From a virus, in IMG/VR virus record IMGVR_UViG_3300027736_000029, positions 1-64,000 of that record: DNA of 64,000 nucleotides; one strand, 5' to 3'. Position numbers and translations under genes: made by a program. The notes under the pieces were generated by a model. It ran no database searches, had not been told where the DNA came from, and saw nothing but the letters and a program-made list of their open reading frames with translations. Below are positions 1-7,003 of the stretch, in pieces. The stretch's first letter is position 1. The number at the start of each line of letters is the position of its first letter.

Positions 1-329
1 TGTATACCACTAAGTAATTCAGAGATGGCTCTTTTAATGGGTAATGTATCTTCGACACTATCAACACCCCTAACATACATGGATAAGTATGGGACCCAAT
101 AAGGTTCACCACGTCTGAGGTATTTGTCCACTGTCTTGTCCATCTTAAGTCCATACTGTTGAGACAACTCATAGGGATTAATATCCACATCTAAGAAGAT
201 GAACGATTGATACTTCTCAATAGAGGCGGGGTCTTTAACATAGACATTCTTAATGAAAGGGAACTCTCTCATCAGGGCTCTCTTGGTCACCTTAAATTCA
301 TAGTTGTCGTATAGTTCTTCTAATGTCAT
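1..329 (-). CDS. Hypothetical phage protein, C-terminus cut by window edge
   Basis: The reverse frame opens with ATG at 329 (MTLEELYDNYEFKVTKRAL) and stays open for 109 codons to base 1, so the 3' end lies outside the window. It is rich in charged and aromatic residues and I recognise no motif. AT-rich boxes resembling TATTTATA and TATATTTA lie just upstream at 330-356, as before many genes here. A real gene is likely from its length and promoter-like upstream sequence. Function unknown. Confidence 0.7.
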   Translation of the reverse strand, partial: MTLEELYDNYEFKVTKRALMREFPFIKNVYVKDPASIEKYQSFIFLDVDINPYELSQQYGLKMDKTVDKYLRRGEPYWVPYLSMYVRGVDSVEDTLPIKRAISELLSGI

Positions 330-498
330 GGTCGATTAAATATATTATATAAATATTCGGTTCTATGTTTGGGGATGTTAAATATAATCCTTACCTTTGT
401 ATTGTCTGAAAGATGGAGTAGGAAGGGCTAGGTGGAACATACCTTGGAGCTTAATCAGAGGCAGCTCGTCCTATATTTTTTTAATAAGGAGGTTGGGG

Positions 499-741
499 TT
501 AATTCCCCGCCATCTTAATTAGGTCCTGACATTCCCTGACCATATCTTTGGGGGTATACTCCTCATGGAATATACTGTCATCTTCTATCTTGGCATCTAC
601 ACATGCCCATGACCCCATACTTAGGGGTTTATTAGTGAAACCCTTTTTAGCTCTCTCGAAATAAAGAACCCCCACCTCTTTGTGGTTTTCTGTAATGGTC
701 ACTCTAATCCTGTCGTCTATGTCTGTCAGTTCATACTTCAT
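499..741 (-). CDS. Small hypothetical protein
   Basis: Encodes 80 residues beginning MKYELTDIDDRIRVTITENH. The frame stays open upstream to 801, but those 20 residues (CGYLYFMCTP) look non-native, and TATATTAC lies 4 nt before the ATG at 741, matching the promoter-to-start spacing used by neighbours. Predicted beta-rich, acidic, soluble. No family recognised. It is the last gene before the gene-free repeat region. Confidence 0.6.
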   Translation of the reverse strand: MKYELTDIDDRIRVTITENHKEVGVLYFERAKKGFTNKPLSMGSWACVDAKIEDDSIFHEEYTPKDMVRECQDLIKMAGN

Positions 742-836
742 GGGGGTAATATAAGTTGGGGTACACATAAAATAAAGATATCCACAAAATAAGTTTTCCA
801 CATGACACTATGTCAGGGGGTAAAAAAGATTGGGGA

Positions 837-845
837 TGTGGATAA
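837..845 (-). promoter_or_regulatory. DnaA-box consensus word
   Basis: TTATCCACA on the minus strand matches the bacterial DnaA box exactly. A near match, ATATCCACA, lies on the plus strand at 778-786. A single 9-mer can occur by chance in 64 kb; its position inside the repeat-rich gene-free stretch is what makes it notable. Confidence 0.35.
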
Positions 846-877
846 CTTTAGGGGTAAAAATTTGGATTTGTCAAAAT

Positions 878-914
878 GTCAGGGGACTCGTCAGGATGGG
901 GATAATCCCCTGAC
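878..914. repeat. Inverted repeat GTCAGGGG / CCCCTGAC
   Basis: Perfect 8-bp arms at 878-885 and 907-914 enclose a second, nested palindromic word (GGGGATAATCCCC at 898-910), so alternative hairpins are possible. Further GTCAGGGGG occurs near 811. Confidence 0.6.
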
Positions 915-977
915 CCACTTTTGGTTCCCCACCTGTATACTATTCTCCCCCACTTTCTACCACCATTTCCTTTATTA

Positions 978-1118
978 CGATAGTATTAAGACCATTTTAT
1001 TCCCCCTGACGATAGTGTGAGGACCACTTTTTTACTATATACGATTTCCAGATAAAAAAGGAGTAGTAAGTGTATGAGGCGGGGAAACGAGTTTACGAGT
1101 GTTAGAAGACCACTTTTA
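978..1118 (+). repeat. Three diverged direct repeats CGA-TAGT-GACCACTTTT
   Basis: Copies at 978-999, 1010-1033 and 1096-1118 share the pattern CGAnAGTnTnAnGACCAnTTTT, and a partial GACCACTTTA word recurs near 1436. Spacing is 32 then 86 bases. Iteron-like, but diverged and irregular. Confidence 0.5.
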
Positions 1119-1225
1119 CCCCTTCAACGAGGGAACCGACTTGTTATTAAACCCCCTCGTTAGGTGGACAATCTATGTCCCTTCGTAGTGGAGACAACTC
1201 GTAGTGGAGGAAAGTGGGAGAATAA

Positions 1226-1270
1226 TGGACTCTATAATTATAGACCGTAGGTCTTATCTTACGAGTCCAT
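1226..1270. repeat. Inverted repeat ATGGACTC / GAGTCCAT
   Basis: Perfect 8-bp arms at 1225-1232 and 1263-1270 flank one copy of an 18-mer that recurs at 1317-1334 (ACCGNAGGTCTTATCTTA, one mismatch, first copy 1244-1261). Confidence 0.55.
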
Positions 1271-1287
1271 CCCTGACCCACACTCTA

Positions 1288-1355
1288 TGGATTATATCTT
1301 ATTACATATAATTCTTACCGAAGGTCTTATCTTATATGTAATCTCATATAATCCA
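1288..1355. repeat. Long imperfect palindrome, 24-bp arms
   Basis: Arms 1288-1311 and 1332-1355 pair over 24 positions with three adjacent mismatches and a 20-base loop. This is the longest inverted repeat I noticed in the window. It lacks a following T-run, so it is not a simple terminator. Confidence 0.65.
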
Positions 1356-1454
1356 CTACATCACATCTCACCTGTCTCTTCGTTTAGGTGGGGACGACTT
1401 ATTCTTGGGCGGGGGAGTTTTAAAGTGGTGGGATTTGACCACTTTATTCTGTAT

Positions 1455-3095
1455 TTACCATAATGATTTATATGTGCTTACAAAAGTTTCCCATTCATTA
1501 TTTCTTGATATTGCCGAATGTAGTATGGGACCAAACCTACTAAATTTTTTATCATTTCGTAATGTATTCATTATATTTGGAAACTCATAACCTAATTCTT
1601 TATAGTATTTAATTATTTTTTTTACTGTGTTGTCATAATTCTCGTCTCCACACCATACTAAATCTCTATCGTTTGGTGCGGAATTGTTAGGGTATAAATC
1701 TTTTACCAAATAGAAATAAGAGCCTTCTTCTATCTCATTTCTTTTTAAGTTGTTTAACCCACCAAACATTCGTGATGCCATAACAGGAATATCGTTTCTT
1801 TTTACTTCGCTAAAATATTTTTGAGTTGGAATATAACCATACTCGTCAATAATATCTTTAATTTTGGAAATAAAATAATCTTGGTCTTTATATGAACGTC
1901 TAAAGGCTGTTACGGTATAGTTAAATTGATATTGGTTGTTAAGGTATTCTTTTAATTTCAAAATTGACCCGTCAAAAAACTTATTAATATACGATAAAAT
2001 AACATTACCTTCATAAGATTTTCTCATTTCTTGCTCTGTTATTTTTTTATCCCATCCTTGTTGATTGATAATTTTAATTATGTGTTTGATAGAAGTCTCA
2101 AAAGTAGAAACGTTTCCTTTAATAATACTTAATAATTCATTATGAGACATTTCAGGAATATTATAGTTATTTGATATTAAAAAATTACGTATCTCATTGT
2201 ATAAATACGTCATTCCTTTGTTACCACAAATTTTATCAAATGTTTGAAATAAACCAAAGTTGGATTCTAAGTATAATTTAACTTTTGTTTTATTGTTTCT
2301 ATTTAGTTCACCCCAATGTTCCCAATGGGTATTAATTTCAGTAAAATATCCATCAGAGTAATATTTGTCAAAAACTTTAGGTGAATATTCAAAAGGTATT
2401 TTCCAATGAGTTATTAAACAATATCCCACAAACTCATAAAATCCTCTAAAAATATGGTTATCTTTCACATAAACACCTTTGGATGGGTTTGGTAATTTCA
2501 AATCATTTAATAACTGATAATAAACCTCAGATGGGTTATTTATATTTTTAAACCAAGCGTTAAATAATTTAGAATCCCATTCCTTTAAAGAACTAACTGT
2601 AAAAGTACATCCCGTTTCTTTAAACAATTTAAACACCAAATCAGACATTGAACTTATCAATTGTTCTTCAGTCCAATAATTTTGGAAGTGTTGCCCTTTA
2701 CACATTCTACACCCTGAATGTCTATCCACAATACGTCTAAAGTCAGTCTTATTCCATTCTGTTGGGTGTATTTTACACTTATATTGAATACTTTTTTCTC
2801 TAGCAGTAACTCTACCAATAATTTGATATTCTATGTTAGGGTTAAAATAATTTAATATTTCTGTAAATCTATTTTCCCACTCTTTGTTTGGAAATGTATA
2901 AATATATCTGATGATTTGCCCTGCGGTATATTCTTTACAATTATCTTTGGTTAAATGTTCAATAACATTTGGATTATTAAGTACAACTTTACAATGATTA
3001 CATACTGAATTATTTTTGTTTCCAAGATAAAACCCCCCTCTTGTTTTGTAGGTAATAATAGTATTACAACATGGACAGTTTCTAACGTAATTCAT
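1455..3095 (-). CDS. Zinc-ribbon protein with possible PD-(D/E)xK nuclease core
   Basis: 546 residues from ATG 3095 (MNYVRNCPCCNTIITYK), chosen because TATATTTG sits 4 nt upstream. The N-terminus has paired Cys motifs (CPCC, then CNHC) of a zinc ribbon. Near residues 120-145 an H..EW ... GCRMC pattern resembles the zinc-knuckle of phage Vsr-like or homing nucleases. Around residues 230-270, FEYSPKVF, SDGYFTEI and THWEHWGELNR..KTK are compatible with an E-(x)n-DG-ExK nuclease core. The C-terminal half has no motif I know. A free-standing homing-type endonuclease beside a repeat region is plausible; the nuclease call is inference. Confidence 0.45.
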   Translation of the reverse strand: MNYVRNCPCCNTIITYKTRGGFYLGNKNNSVCNHCKVVLNNPNVIEHLTKDNCKEYTAGQIIRYIYTFPNKEWENRFTEILNYFNPNIEYQIIGRVTAREKSIQYKCKIHPTEWNKTDFRRIVDRHSGCRMCKGQHFQNYWTEEQLISSMSDLVFKLFKETGCTFTVSSLKEWDSKLFNAWFKNINNPSEVYYQLLNDLKLPNPSKGVYVKDNHIFRGFYEFVGYCLITHWKIPFEYSPKVFDKYYSDGYFTEINTHWEHWGELNRNNKTKVKLYLESNFGLFQTFDKICGNKGMTYLYNEIRNFLISNNYNIPEMSHNELLSIIKGNVSTFETSIKHIIKIINQQGWDKKITEQEMRKSYEGNVILSYINKFFDGSILKLKEYLNNQYQFNYTVTAFRRSYKDQDYFISKIKDIIDEYGYIPTQKYFSEVKRNDIPVMASRMFGGLNNLKRNEIEEGSYFYLVKDLYPNNSAPNDRDLVWCGDENYDNTVKKIIKYYKELGYEFPNIMNTLRNDKKFSRFGPILHSAISRNNEWETFVSTYKSLW

Positions 3096-3107
3096 AATAC
3101 AAATATA

Positions 3108-3140
3108 CAAAAAACCCCCCACATTACATGGAGGGTTTTA
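3108..3140 (-). terminator. Rho-independent terminator
   Basis: Minus strand: AAAACCCTCC, loop, GGGGGGTTTTTTG. It follows the tiny frame 3142-3204 and overlaps the promoter zone of the 1455-3095 gene. Same sequence style as terminators at 6741, 15035 and 31798. Confidence 0.7.
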
Positions 3141-3141
3141 G

Positions 3142-3204
3142 TTATTTTTTTAGTTTCTTTTGGATTGCCTGTTCTAAAGTCATTCCGTGTTTTGATTTTT
3201 CCAT
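3142..3204 (-). CDS. Possible 20-residue microprotein
   Basis: Frame MEKSKHGMTLEQAIQKKLKK, basic and helix-prone. It ends directly before a good terminator on the same strand and starts shortly after an AT-rich TATTGTAGT box. That transcription-unit layout argues for it; at 20 codons the coding evidence is weak. Confidence 0.35.
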   Translation of the reverse strand: MEKSKHGMTLEQAIQKKLKK

Positions 3205-3264
3205 ACTACAATATTAAAGGATAACCTCATCAAATAAATATAAACTAAGTTTTTAAATATTTTT

Positions 3265-3435
3265 TTATTTACCTTCTTCTATAAGGTCGTAGTAATCATA
3301 CAGGTGTCGAATGTTTCCATCTCCACACAAGTAATTCCATATTGCTATGTCAGATTCTTTAAGTTGTTGTTGTTCAGGAGAAACAGGTTCATTTGGTTTC
3401 TGATAGTGTTCGAGTACTTCGTCTAATGTCGTCAT
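3265..3435 (-). CDS. Small acidic hypothetical protein
   Basis: 56 residues, MTTLDEVLEHYQKPNEP at the N-terminus and YDLIEEGK at the C-terminus. It is the only plausible frame in the 3205-3600 interval. Composition is that of a folded helical protein with no Cys pairs or membrane segment. Function unknown. Confidence 0.55.
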   Translation of the reverse strand: MTTLDEVLEHYQKPNEPVSPEQQQLKESDIAIWNYLCGDGNIRHLYDYYDLIEEGK

Positions 3436-3495
3436 AGTTTAGTTTATATCTTAATACAAAGTAACAAATAATATTTAACAATACCAAACTTTTTT

Positions 3496-3530
3496 ATCGT
3501 AATGTAGATTACCGTAATGCCGGTTACGAT
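3496..3530. promoter_or_regulatory. Inverted repeat, operator-like
   Basis: ATCGTAA (3496-3502) and TTACGAT (3524-3530) are perfect inverted arms, with an internal CGTAA at 3513-3517 offering an alternative pairing. It sits upstream of the 3265-3435 gene where a repressor site would lie. No binding protein can be named. Confidence 0.35.
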
Positions 3531-3552
3531 AAATAATACAATACATGAGTGA

Positions 3553-3586
3553 ACGAAAAAGGAGACCCTTTAGGAGTCTCCCTTTG
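3553..3586 (-). terminator. Rho-independent terminator
   Basis: Minus strand: GGAGAC, 9-base loop, GTCTCC then TTTTTCG. It lies 20 nt downstream of the stop of the 3607-4041 gene. Confidence 0.7.
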
Positions 3587-3606
3587 TAGTGAGTGAATGA
3601 ATTGGA

Positions 3607-4041
3607 TTATTTAATGTCATATATAACTTTTACTCCTATATCTTCACATAGACTTGTAATATGTTCCATCTTCATTTGTGTGGATGAGTGAGTAGATACA
3701 AATCCCCCACATTTAAGTTTAACAATGTTTACCTTCCTTAATGTGTTTTCACTGAAGTCAGACTCATGTTTCTGAACAAAGGTCCTTAAATTACGTTTAA
3801 ACACATCATACTTGTATTTGTGAGAAACATCTACTAAGAACTTAGAATAGTTGTCTGTAAAAACATTACTTTTGTAACTCTTCCCTAATGCGTCAAAATG
3901 ACATACAGTCTTTGTTGCTTTTCGATTTTGTTTTGGTTTAATAACTCTTGGTTCATCATCCATCTTCTCTGTAAAGAAGTTGATAATCATTTCATTAAAC
4001 TCGTCTTGGTTGTCTATGATAATTTGTTTTATATTCTTCAT
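3607..4041 (-). CDS. Hypothetical basic protein
   Basis: 144 residues (MKNIKQIIIDNQDEFNEMI). A Lys/Arg-rich segment KPKQNRKATKT near residue 37 precedes a mixed alpha/beta region. TATAATTT lies 4 nt before the ATG. Single-gene unit closed by its own terminator. No recognised domain; nucleic-acid binding is conceivable from charge only. Confidence 0.65.
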   Translation of the reverse strand: MKNIKQIIIDNQDEFNEMIINFFTEKMDDEPRVIKPKQNRKATKTVCHFDALGKSYKSNVFTDNYSKFLVDVSHKYKYDVFKRNLRTFVQKHESDFSENTLRKVNIVKLKCGGFVSTHSSTQMKMEHITSLCEDIGVKVIYDIK

Positions 4042-4126
4042 GGTTAAATTATAGAAAATATAAATTCCCCAGTCAATCCCTAGTGTAAAAAAATGTAGAT
4101 TATTTCTGTTGTTGTGTGGCCATTAT

Positions 4127-4513
4127 TTAACCCCACACATCTGTATCAGTTATCTCTTCATGTAATAATGAATACCATATGTTCTGTAATTGATGAACGT
4201 ATAGTATATCAAATGAGATTGGGTATTTCTTTCCATCATCACTTGAATCACCACTATCTGTATACTCTTGGTAGAAGGCCCAATTCTTGGCCCAATCCCT
4301 GTATTTAAAACAATACTTATAATCAAATTTTCCTCTACACCAATATTCCCCATCTTTATGGAATTCAAACTTTATAAACCATTCATCTGTTAATGGTATT
4401 GGTTCTTTAAACTCACGATACATATCAATGTCATTACCACACTTAATAGTATCTTCACCAAATTCCGTTGATGCAAATTCTGACCACTTAAAATAGTTAC
4501 CAATTCTTTCCAT
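4127..4513 (-). CDS. Conserved Bacteroidota phage protein, VHQLQN type
   Basis: 128 residues. The middle segment EPIPLTDEWFIKFEF and the C-terminal LYVHQLQNIWYSLL are hallmarks of a small protein family found again and again in Bacteroidota phages and prophages, where the motif usually reads VHQLQNLYFALTGEE. The molecular role is unknown. It is divergent from the 4592-4930 gene. Confidence 0.7.
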   Translation of the reverse strand: MERIGNYFKWSEFASTEFGEDTIKCGNDIDMYREFKEPIPLTDEWFIKFEFHKDGEYWCRGKFDYKYCFKYRDWAKNWAFYQEYTDSGDSSDDGKKYPISFDILYVHQLQNIWYSLLHEEITDTDVWG

Positions 4514-4591
4514 ATGTCAAACATACAATTTATTTGTAGTATAATCAACAGGAAGTTGAATGTTATAAATTTTATGTATATCTTTATTCAT

Positions 4592-4930
4592 ATGGAAACC
4601 GAAACTAAAATGTTGGATAAATACATGAAGAAGATGTTCCCGTTTATTATCAACGTATCGGATGTTGAACTTGTTAAAACTCGTAGACAATACAAAGATA
4701 AGGATTCTAAGGTCAAGTTACATATTTCCATATATGTTTCTCCATCACATTTCTGTGAACTCATGGACAATAGAGTTGAGATTAAAATGAATCAGTATAT
4801 GTTGAGGGAAACCTCATCCATGATTAAATCTATTATCCCTGATGTTGATGAGAATAAAATTAAATTCTTGTTCTTCCCCGACATTGATTCCGTTACCATC
4901 TTTGATGACTTAACAATCCCCATAAATTAA
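4592..4930 (+). CDS. Hypothetical protein
   Basis: 112 residues from ATG 4592 (METETKMLDKYMKKMF). An earlier in-frame ATG at 4514 is rejected because the extra 26 residues look like translated promoter DNA and TATCTTTA lies 7 nt before 4592. Predicted alpha/beta. Function unknown. Confidence 0.6.
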   Translation: METETKMLDKYMKKMFPFIINVSDVELVKTRRQYKDKDSKVKLHISIYVSPSHFCELMDNRVEIKMNQYMLRETSSMIKSIIPDVDENKIKFLFFPDIDSVTIFDDLTIPIN

Positions 4931-4942
4931 ATTGTAGGTTTA

Positions 4943-5467
4943 CTACCTTCTATTTAAGTATTCGTCAATTTGTTGTTGTACTTCAGGGTTATCACCTGTG
5001 TAAATAATATCAATAAGATAACGATGTAATGGATATATTTCATTGGTCATCACACGTTCCTCTAATTCATCATTCTTACTGTGATGTTCGTAGTCAGGTT
5101 CAATCCCTGCGTAGTTAAACGATTCAACTTTATACTTTGTTCTTAATTTATTTCTATCTGCAACAAACGTCATGTTTGAATCTTCCAATGGTGACTCCAA
5201 TCCTATACCTATTGTATGACCTGGGTCCCAATTTTTATCTCTTGTAAAAGATATTGCGTTTTGATGTTTTGTTCGGGCTAATCGTTTGTCGTATGATAAG
5301 TAATCTCCTGATGGTAATGAACCAGCTCTTAATGCGTCACTGTTGATTATATCTAATCCCCTACTTGTTGATGTCTTATGATATAATGGAATACCTATAA
5401 TGTCATCAAACACTTCGTTCAATCCCATTACTTCTTTAATCCTATTTATGTCCTCGTGTAAGTTCAT
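4943..5467 (-). CDS. Tagged phage protein, possible ADP-ribosyltransferase-like fold
   Basis: 174 residues. The N-terminus MNLHEDINRIKEVMGL is an amphipathic leader like those on several virion-type proteins here. The body has IPLYHKTSTSRG near residue 26, ISFTRD near residue 73 and ELEERV near residue 133. This ordering recalls the YH(G/K)TS, SxT and E signatures of ADP-ribosyltransferases, and T4 packages such enzymes (Alt). The assignment is weak and untested. A TATTTATT box precedes the ATG by 4 nt. Confidence 0.45.
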   Translation of the reverse strand: MNLHEDINRIKEVMGLNEVFDDIIGIPLYHKTSTSRGLDIINSDALRAGSLPSGDYLSYDKRLARTKHQNAISFTRDKNWDPGHTIGIGLESPLEDSNMTFVADRNKLRTKYKVESFNYAGIEPDYEHHSKNDELEERVMTNEIYPLHRYLIDIIYTGDNPEVQQQIDEYLNRR

Positions 5468-5488
5468 TAATAATAAATACTTTAATCT

Positions 5489-5521
5489 TTTGTAATTAAT
5501 TCAGATATTTGTGTATCTTTG
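5489..5521 (+). promoter_or_regulatory. Host-type promoter TTTG-N21-TATCTTTG
   Basis: TTTG at 5489-5492 and TATCTTTG at 5514-5521 match the Bacteroidota primary-sigma consensus. The ATG of the next gene starts only 7 nt later, so the message would be nearly leaderless. Confidence 0.6.
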
Positions 5522-5528
5522 CCTCATT

Positions 5529-6038
5529 ATGACGAAGGAGGAATTTACAATACAGAAGCTTGTTGAGATGCGTAACGATATTAACAATCGTATTGAAAAC
5601 TATAGGGACGGTTATTTTTATATCTGTGAGATTCGTTCCTATGGTCGTAATTGGTCGGATGGGAATATCTTTAACACTTATACTCTTCAGGAGTTGTGTG
5701 ACGAATATAATGGTGATGATGGAATCGTTGATGTGTATTCTAACAACCCCGACCTTAAGATTGATAACTATGGTAATGTTATGTTTGTTCCCACTGAAGA
5801 AGACCTTCAGAATTGGAAGGCTCACACTTATCTTATTAACCAAGTTTCTCGTGTTGAGGAAGAATTGGATAAATGGGATAACCGTGATGATGTACCGTTT
5901 AAGCATAGACCTATGTTTACTCCCGTGTATACTCGTGAAGACCTTGAGGATATGAAGTCCAAACTTGCAAATTTTGATATGTCATTATTTGTTGCTCCTG
6001 TTTGTGTTAAACAACAGTATATTGATAACGAACAATAA
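5529..6038 (+). CDS. Hypothetical acidic protein
   Basis: 169 residues from ATG 5529 (MTKEEFTIQKLVEM); the start is fixed by the promoter 7 nt upstream. Acidic, with a Trp/Tyr-rich middle and a predicted helical segment at residues 90-115. The 17-mer TCTGTCGTTGTGTGGCC directly after the gene recurs with one mismatch at 4105-4121. Function unknown. Confidence 0.65.
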   Translation: MTKEEFTIQKLVEMRNDINNRIENYRDGYFYICEIRSYGRNWSDGNIFNTYTLQELCDEYNGDDGIVDVYSNNPDLKIDNYGNVMFVPTEEDLQNWKAHTYLINQVSRVEEELDKWDNRDDVPFKHRPMFTPVYTREDLEDMKSKLANFDMSLFVAPVCVKQQYIDNEQ

Positions 6039-6096
6039 ATCTGTCGTTGTGTGGCCGGCTTAAAATCCCCAGCCCCTTTTTATTGTATTTATAGTT

Positions 6097-6399
6097 ATGG
6101 AAGTATCTAACAAAATAATTAAGAAAGTATTAGAACACTTGGTTTCACCTAAGTGGGATGGTATTGTGGAATATCTGATTGAACCTTCCACACACGATGA
6201 TACAGGTGTTGTACACTACATAATAGATGTTATATTTGATATTACTGGGTATTGGGCAACATATCACGCAGGTGACTATGATTATTCAGACCAAATGGAT
6301 GAAGAGATTTCAGATGATGTTAGAAATGCTGTGAAGTATTTGGGTATCAACAAAACATTTGTAACATTATATGTTAGGGATGAAGATGGAAATAATTAA
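6097..6399 (+). CDS. Hypothetical protein
   Basis: 100 residues (MEVSNKIIKKVLEHLVS). It begins 3 nt after a clear TATTTATA box, the second promoter class of this window. Acidic, mixed alpha/beta, no family recognised. Confidence 0.65.
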   Translation: MEVSNKIIKKVLEHLVSPKWDGIVEYLIEPSTHDDTGVVHYIIDVIFDITGYWATYHAGDYDYSDQMDEEISDDVRNAVKYLGINKTFVTLYVRDEDGNN

Positions 6400-6448
6400 A
6401 CAGAATTAATTATTCCTAACCCCAACCTATTTTTTATTTCTTGTAGTA

Positions 6449-6727
6449 TTACACAGATTTAAGAACCACTTCCAACATCTGAATCTTTTCTCGGTCTGCC
6501 TTGGTCTTGCTTTCTTTATTCTTAAGGAACTGAATGGCATCCAAAATTTCTTTTCTTTTGTTGTTTGGTTGTGCGGTAAAGTTTTTAACCTCACCTGTCA
6601 TCACAACAACCTTGTTATCCTTTGTTATTGTGGTGGTTTGGTCGTAGAGGATATCAATAATCATTTGAGCTTTTCTTTCATTTCTGACAATAGCAAGTAT
6701 GATTATTTGTTTGAGTAGTTTTTTCAT
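6449..6727 (-). CDS. Hypothetical small protein
   Basis: 92 residues from ATG 6727 (MKKLLKQIIILAIVRNERKAQ); TATCTTTG lies 4 nt upstream, so the nine residues further upstream are excluded. The hydrophobic N-terminus could be a weak membrane anchor or a buried helix; the C-terminal half is a charged helix (NKRKEILDAIQFLKN). Function unknown. Confidence 0.65.
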   Translation of the reverse strand: MKKLLKQIIILAIVRNERKAQMIIDILYDQTTTITKDNKVVVMTGEVKNFTAQPNNKRKEILDAIQFLKNKESKTKADREKIQMLEVVLKSV

Positions 6728-6740
6728 ATCACAAAGATAC

Positions 6741-6767
6741 AAAAAAACCCCCACTTATGTGAGGGTT
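6741..6767 (-). terminator. Rho-independent terminator
   Basis: Minus strand: AAACCCTCAC, loop, GTGGGGGTTTTTTTG. It closes the 6774-6914 gene and overlaps the promoter of the 6449 gene. Confidence 0.75.
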
Positions 6768-6773
6768 TCTTTT

Positions 6774-6914
6774 TTAACCTTGACCACGATTTAATTTCTT
6801 GTAGTTCTTGGCGGTCTTTGTCTTTGACGTTTTTGTTTTTGAGTGAACGCCAGGTCGGCGAGTTTTTGAGCCAACCATTTTGGTTGAGCTTGAGGTTGTT
6901 TTTGCTTTTGCCAT
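6774..6914 (-). CDS. Small highly basic protein
   Basis: 46 residues, MAKAKTTSSSTKMVGSKTRR at the start and KNYKKLNRGQG at the end; about a third is Lys or Arg with no acidic residue. Proteins with a VGSKTRRPGVHxKTK / KNYKKxxRGQG pattern recur in environmental Bacteroidota phages. Charge suggests binding to nucleic acid, inside the head or on DNA, but this is inference. It has its own promoter-like box and terminator. Confidence 0.7.
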   Translation of the reverse strand: MAKAKTTSSSTKMVGSKTRRPGVHSKTKTSKTKTAKNYKKLNRGQG

Positions 6915-7003
6915 TATCTTTGTATGTTAAAGTGTTAGTGGAACAAAGATATATATAATTTTTTACTATACAAACAAATTGAATGAAAAATTATTTAAAC
7001 TTT

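Larger units (their letters stand above)
742..1454. other. Gene-free repeat- and hairpin-rich region, candidate origin or control region
   Basis: No convincing gene occupies these roughly 700 bases; the short frames inside have poor composition. It carries several inverted repeats (878-914, 1226-1270, 1288-1355), diverged direct repeats (978-1118 and 1244-1334), and frequent GTCAGGGG / CCCCTGAC words. A perfect DnaA-box consensus TTATCCACA is at 837-845 on the minus strand, with a one-mismatch version ATATCCACA at 778-786. Such features suit a replication origin, a structured RNA or a recombination hotspot; the sequence alone does not choose between them. Confidence 0.5.

Noticed and set aside
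802-1020. 72-residue open frame on the plus strand in the repeat region
   Set aside because: It runs through inverted repeats, has Cys/His/Phe-rich non-protein-like composition, and no promoter-spaced start.
3545-3589. Short frame MSERKRRPFRSLPL on the plus strand
   Set aside because: It is made of the terminator stem-loop; no sign of translation.
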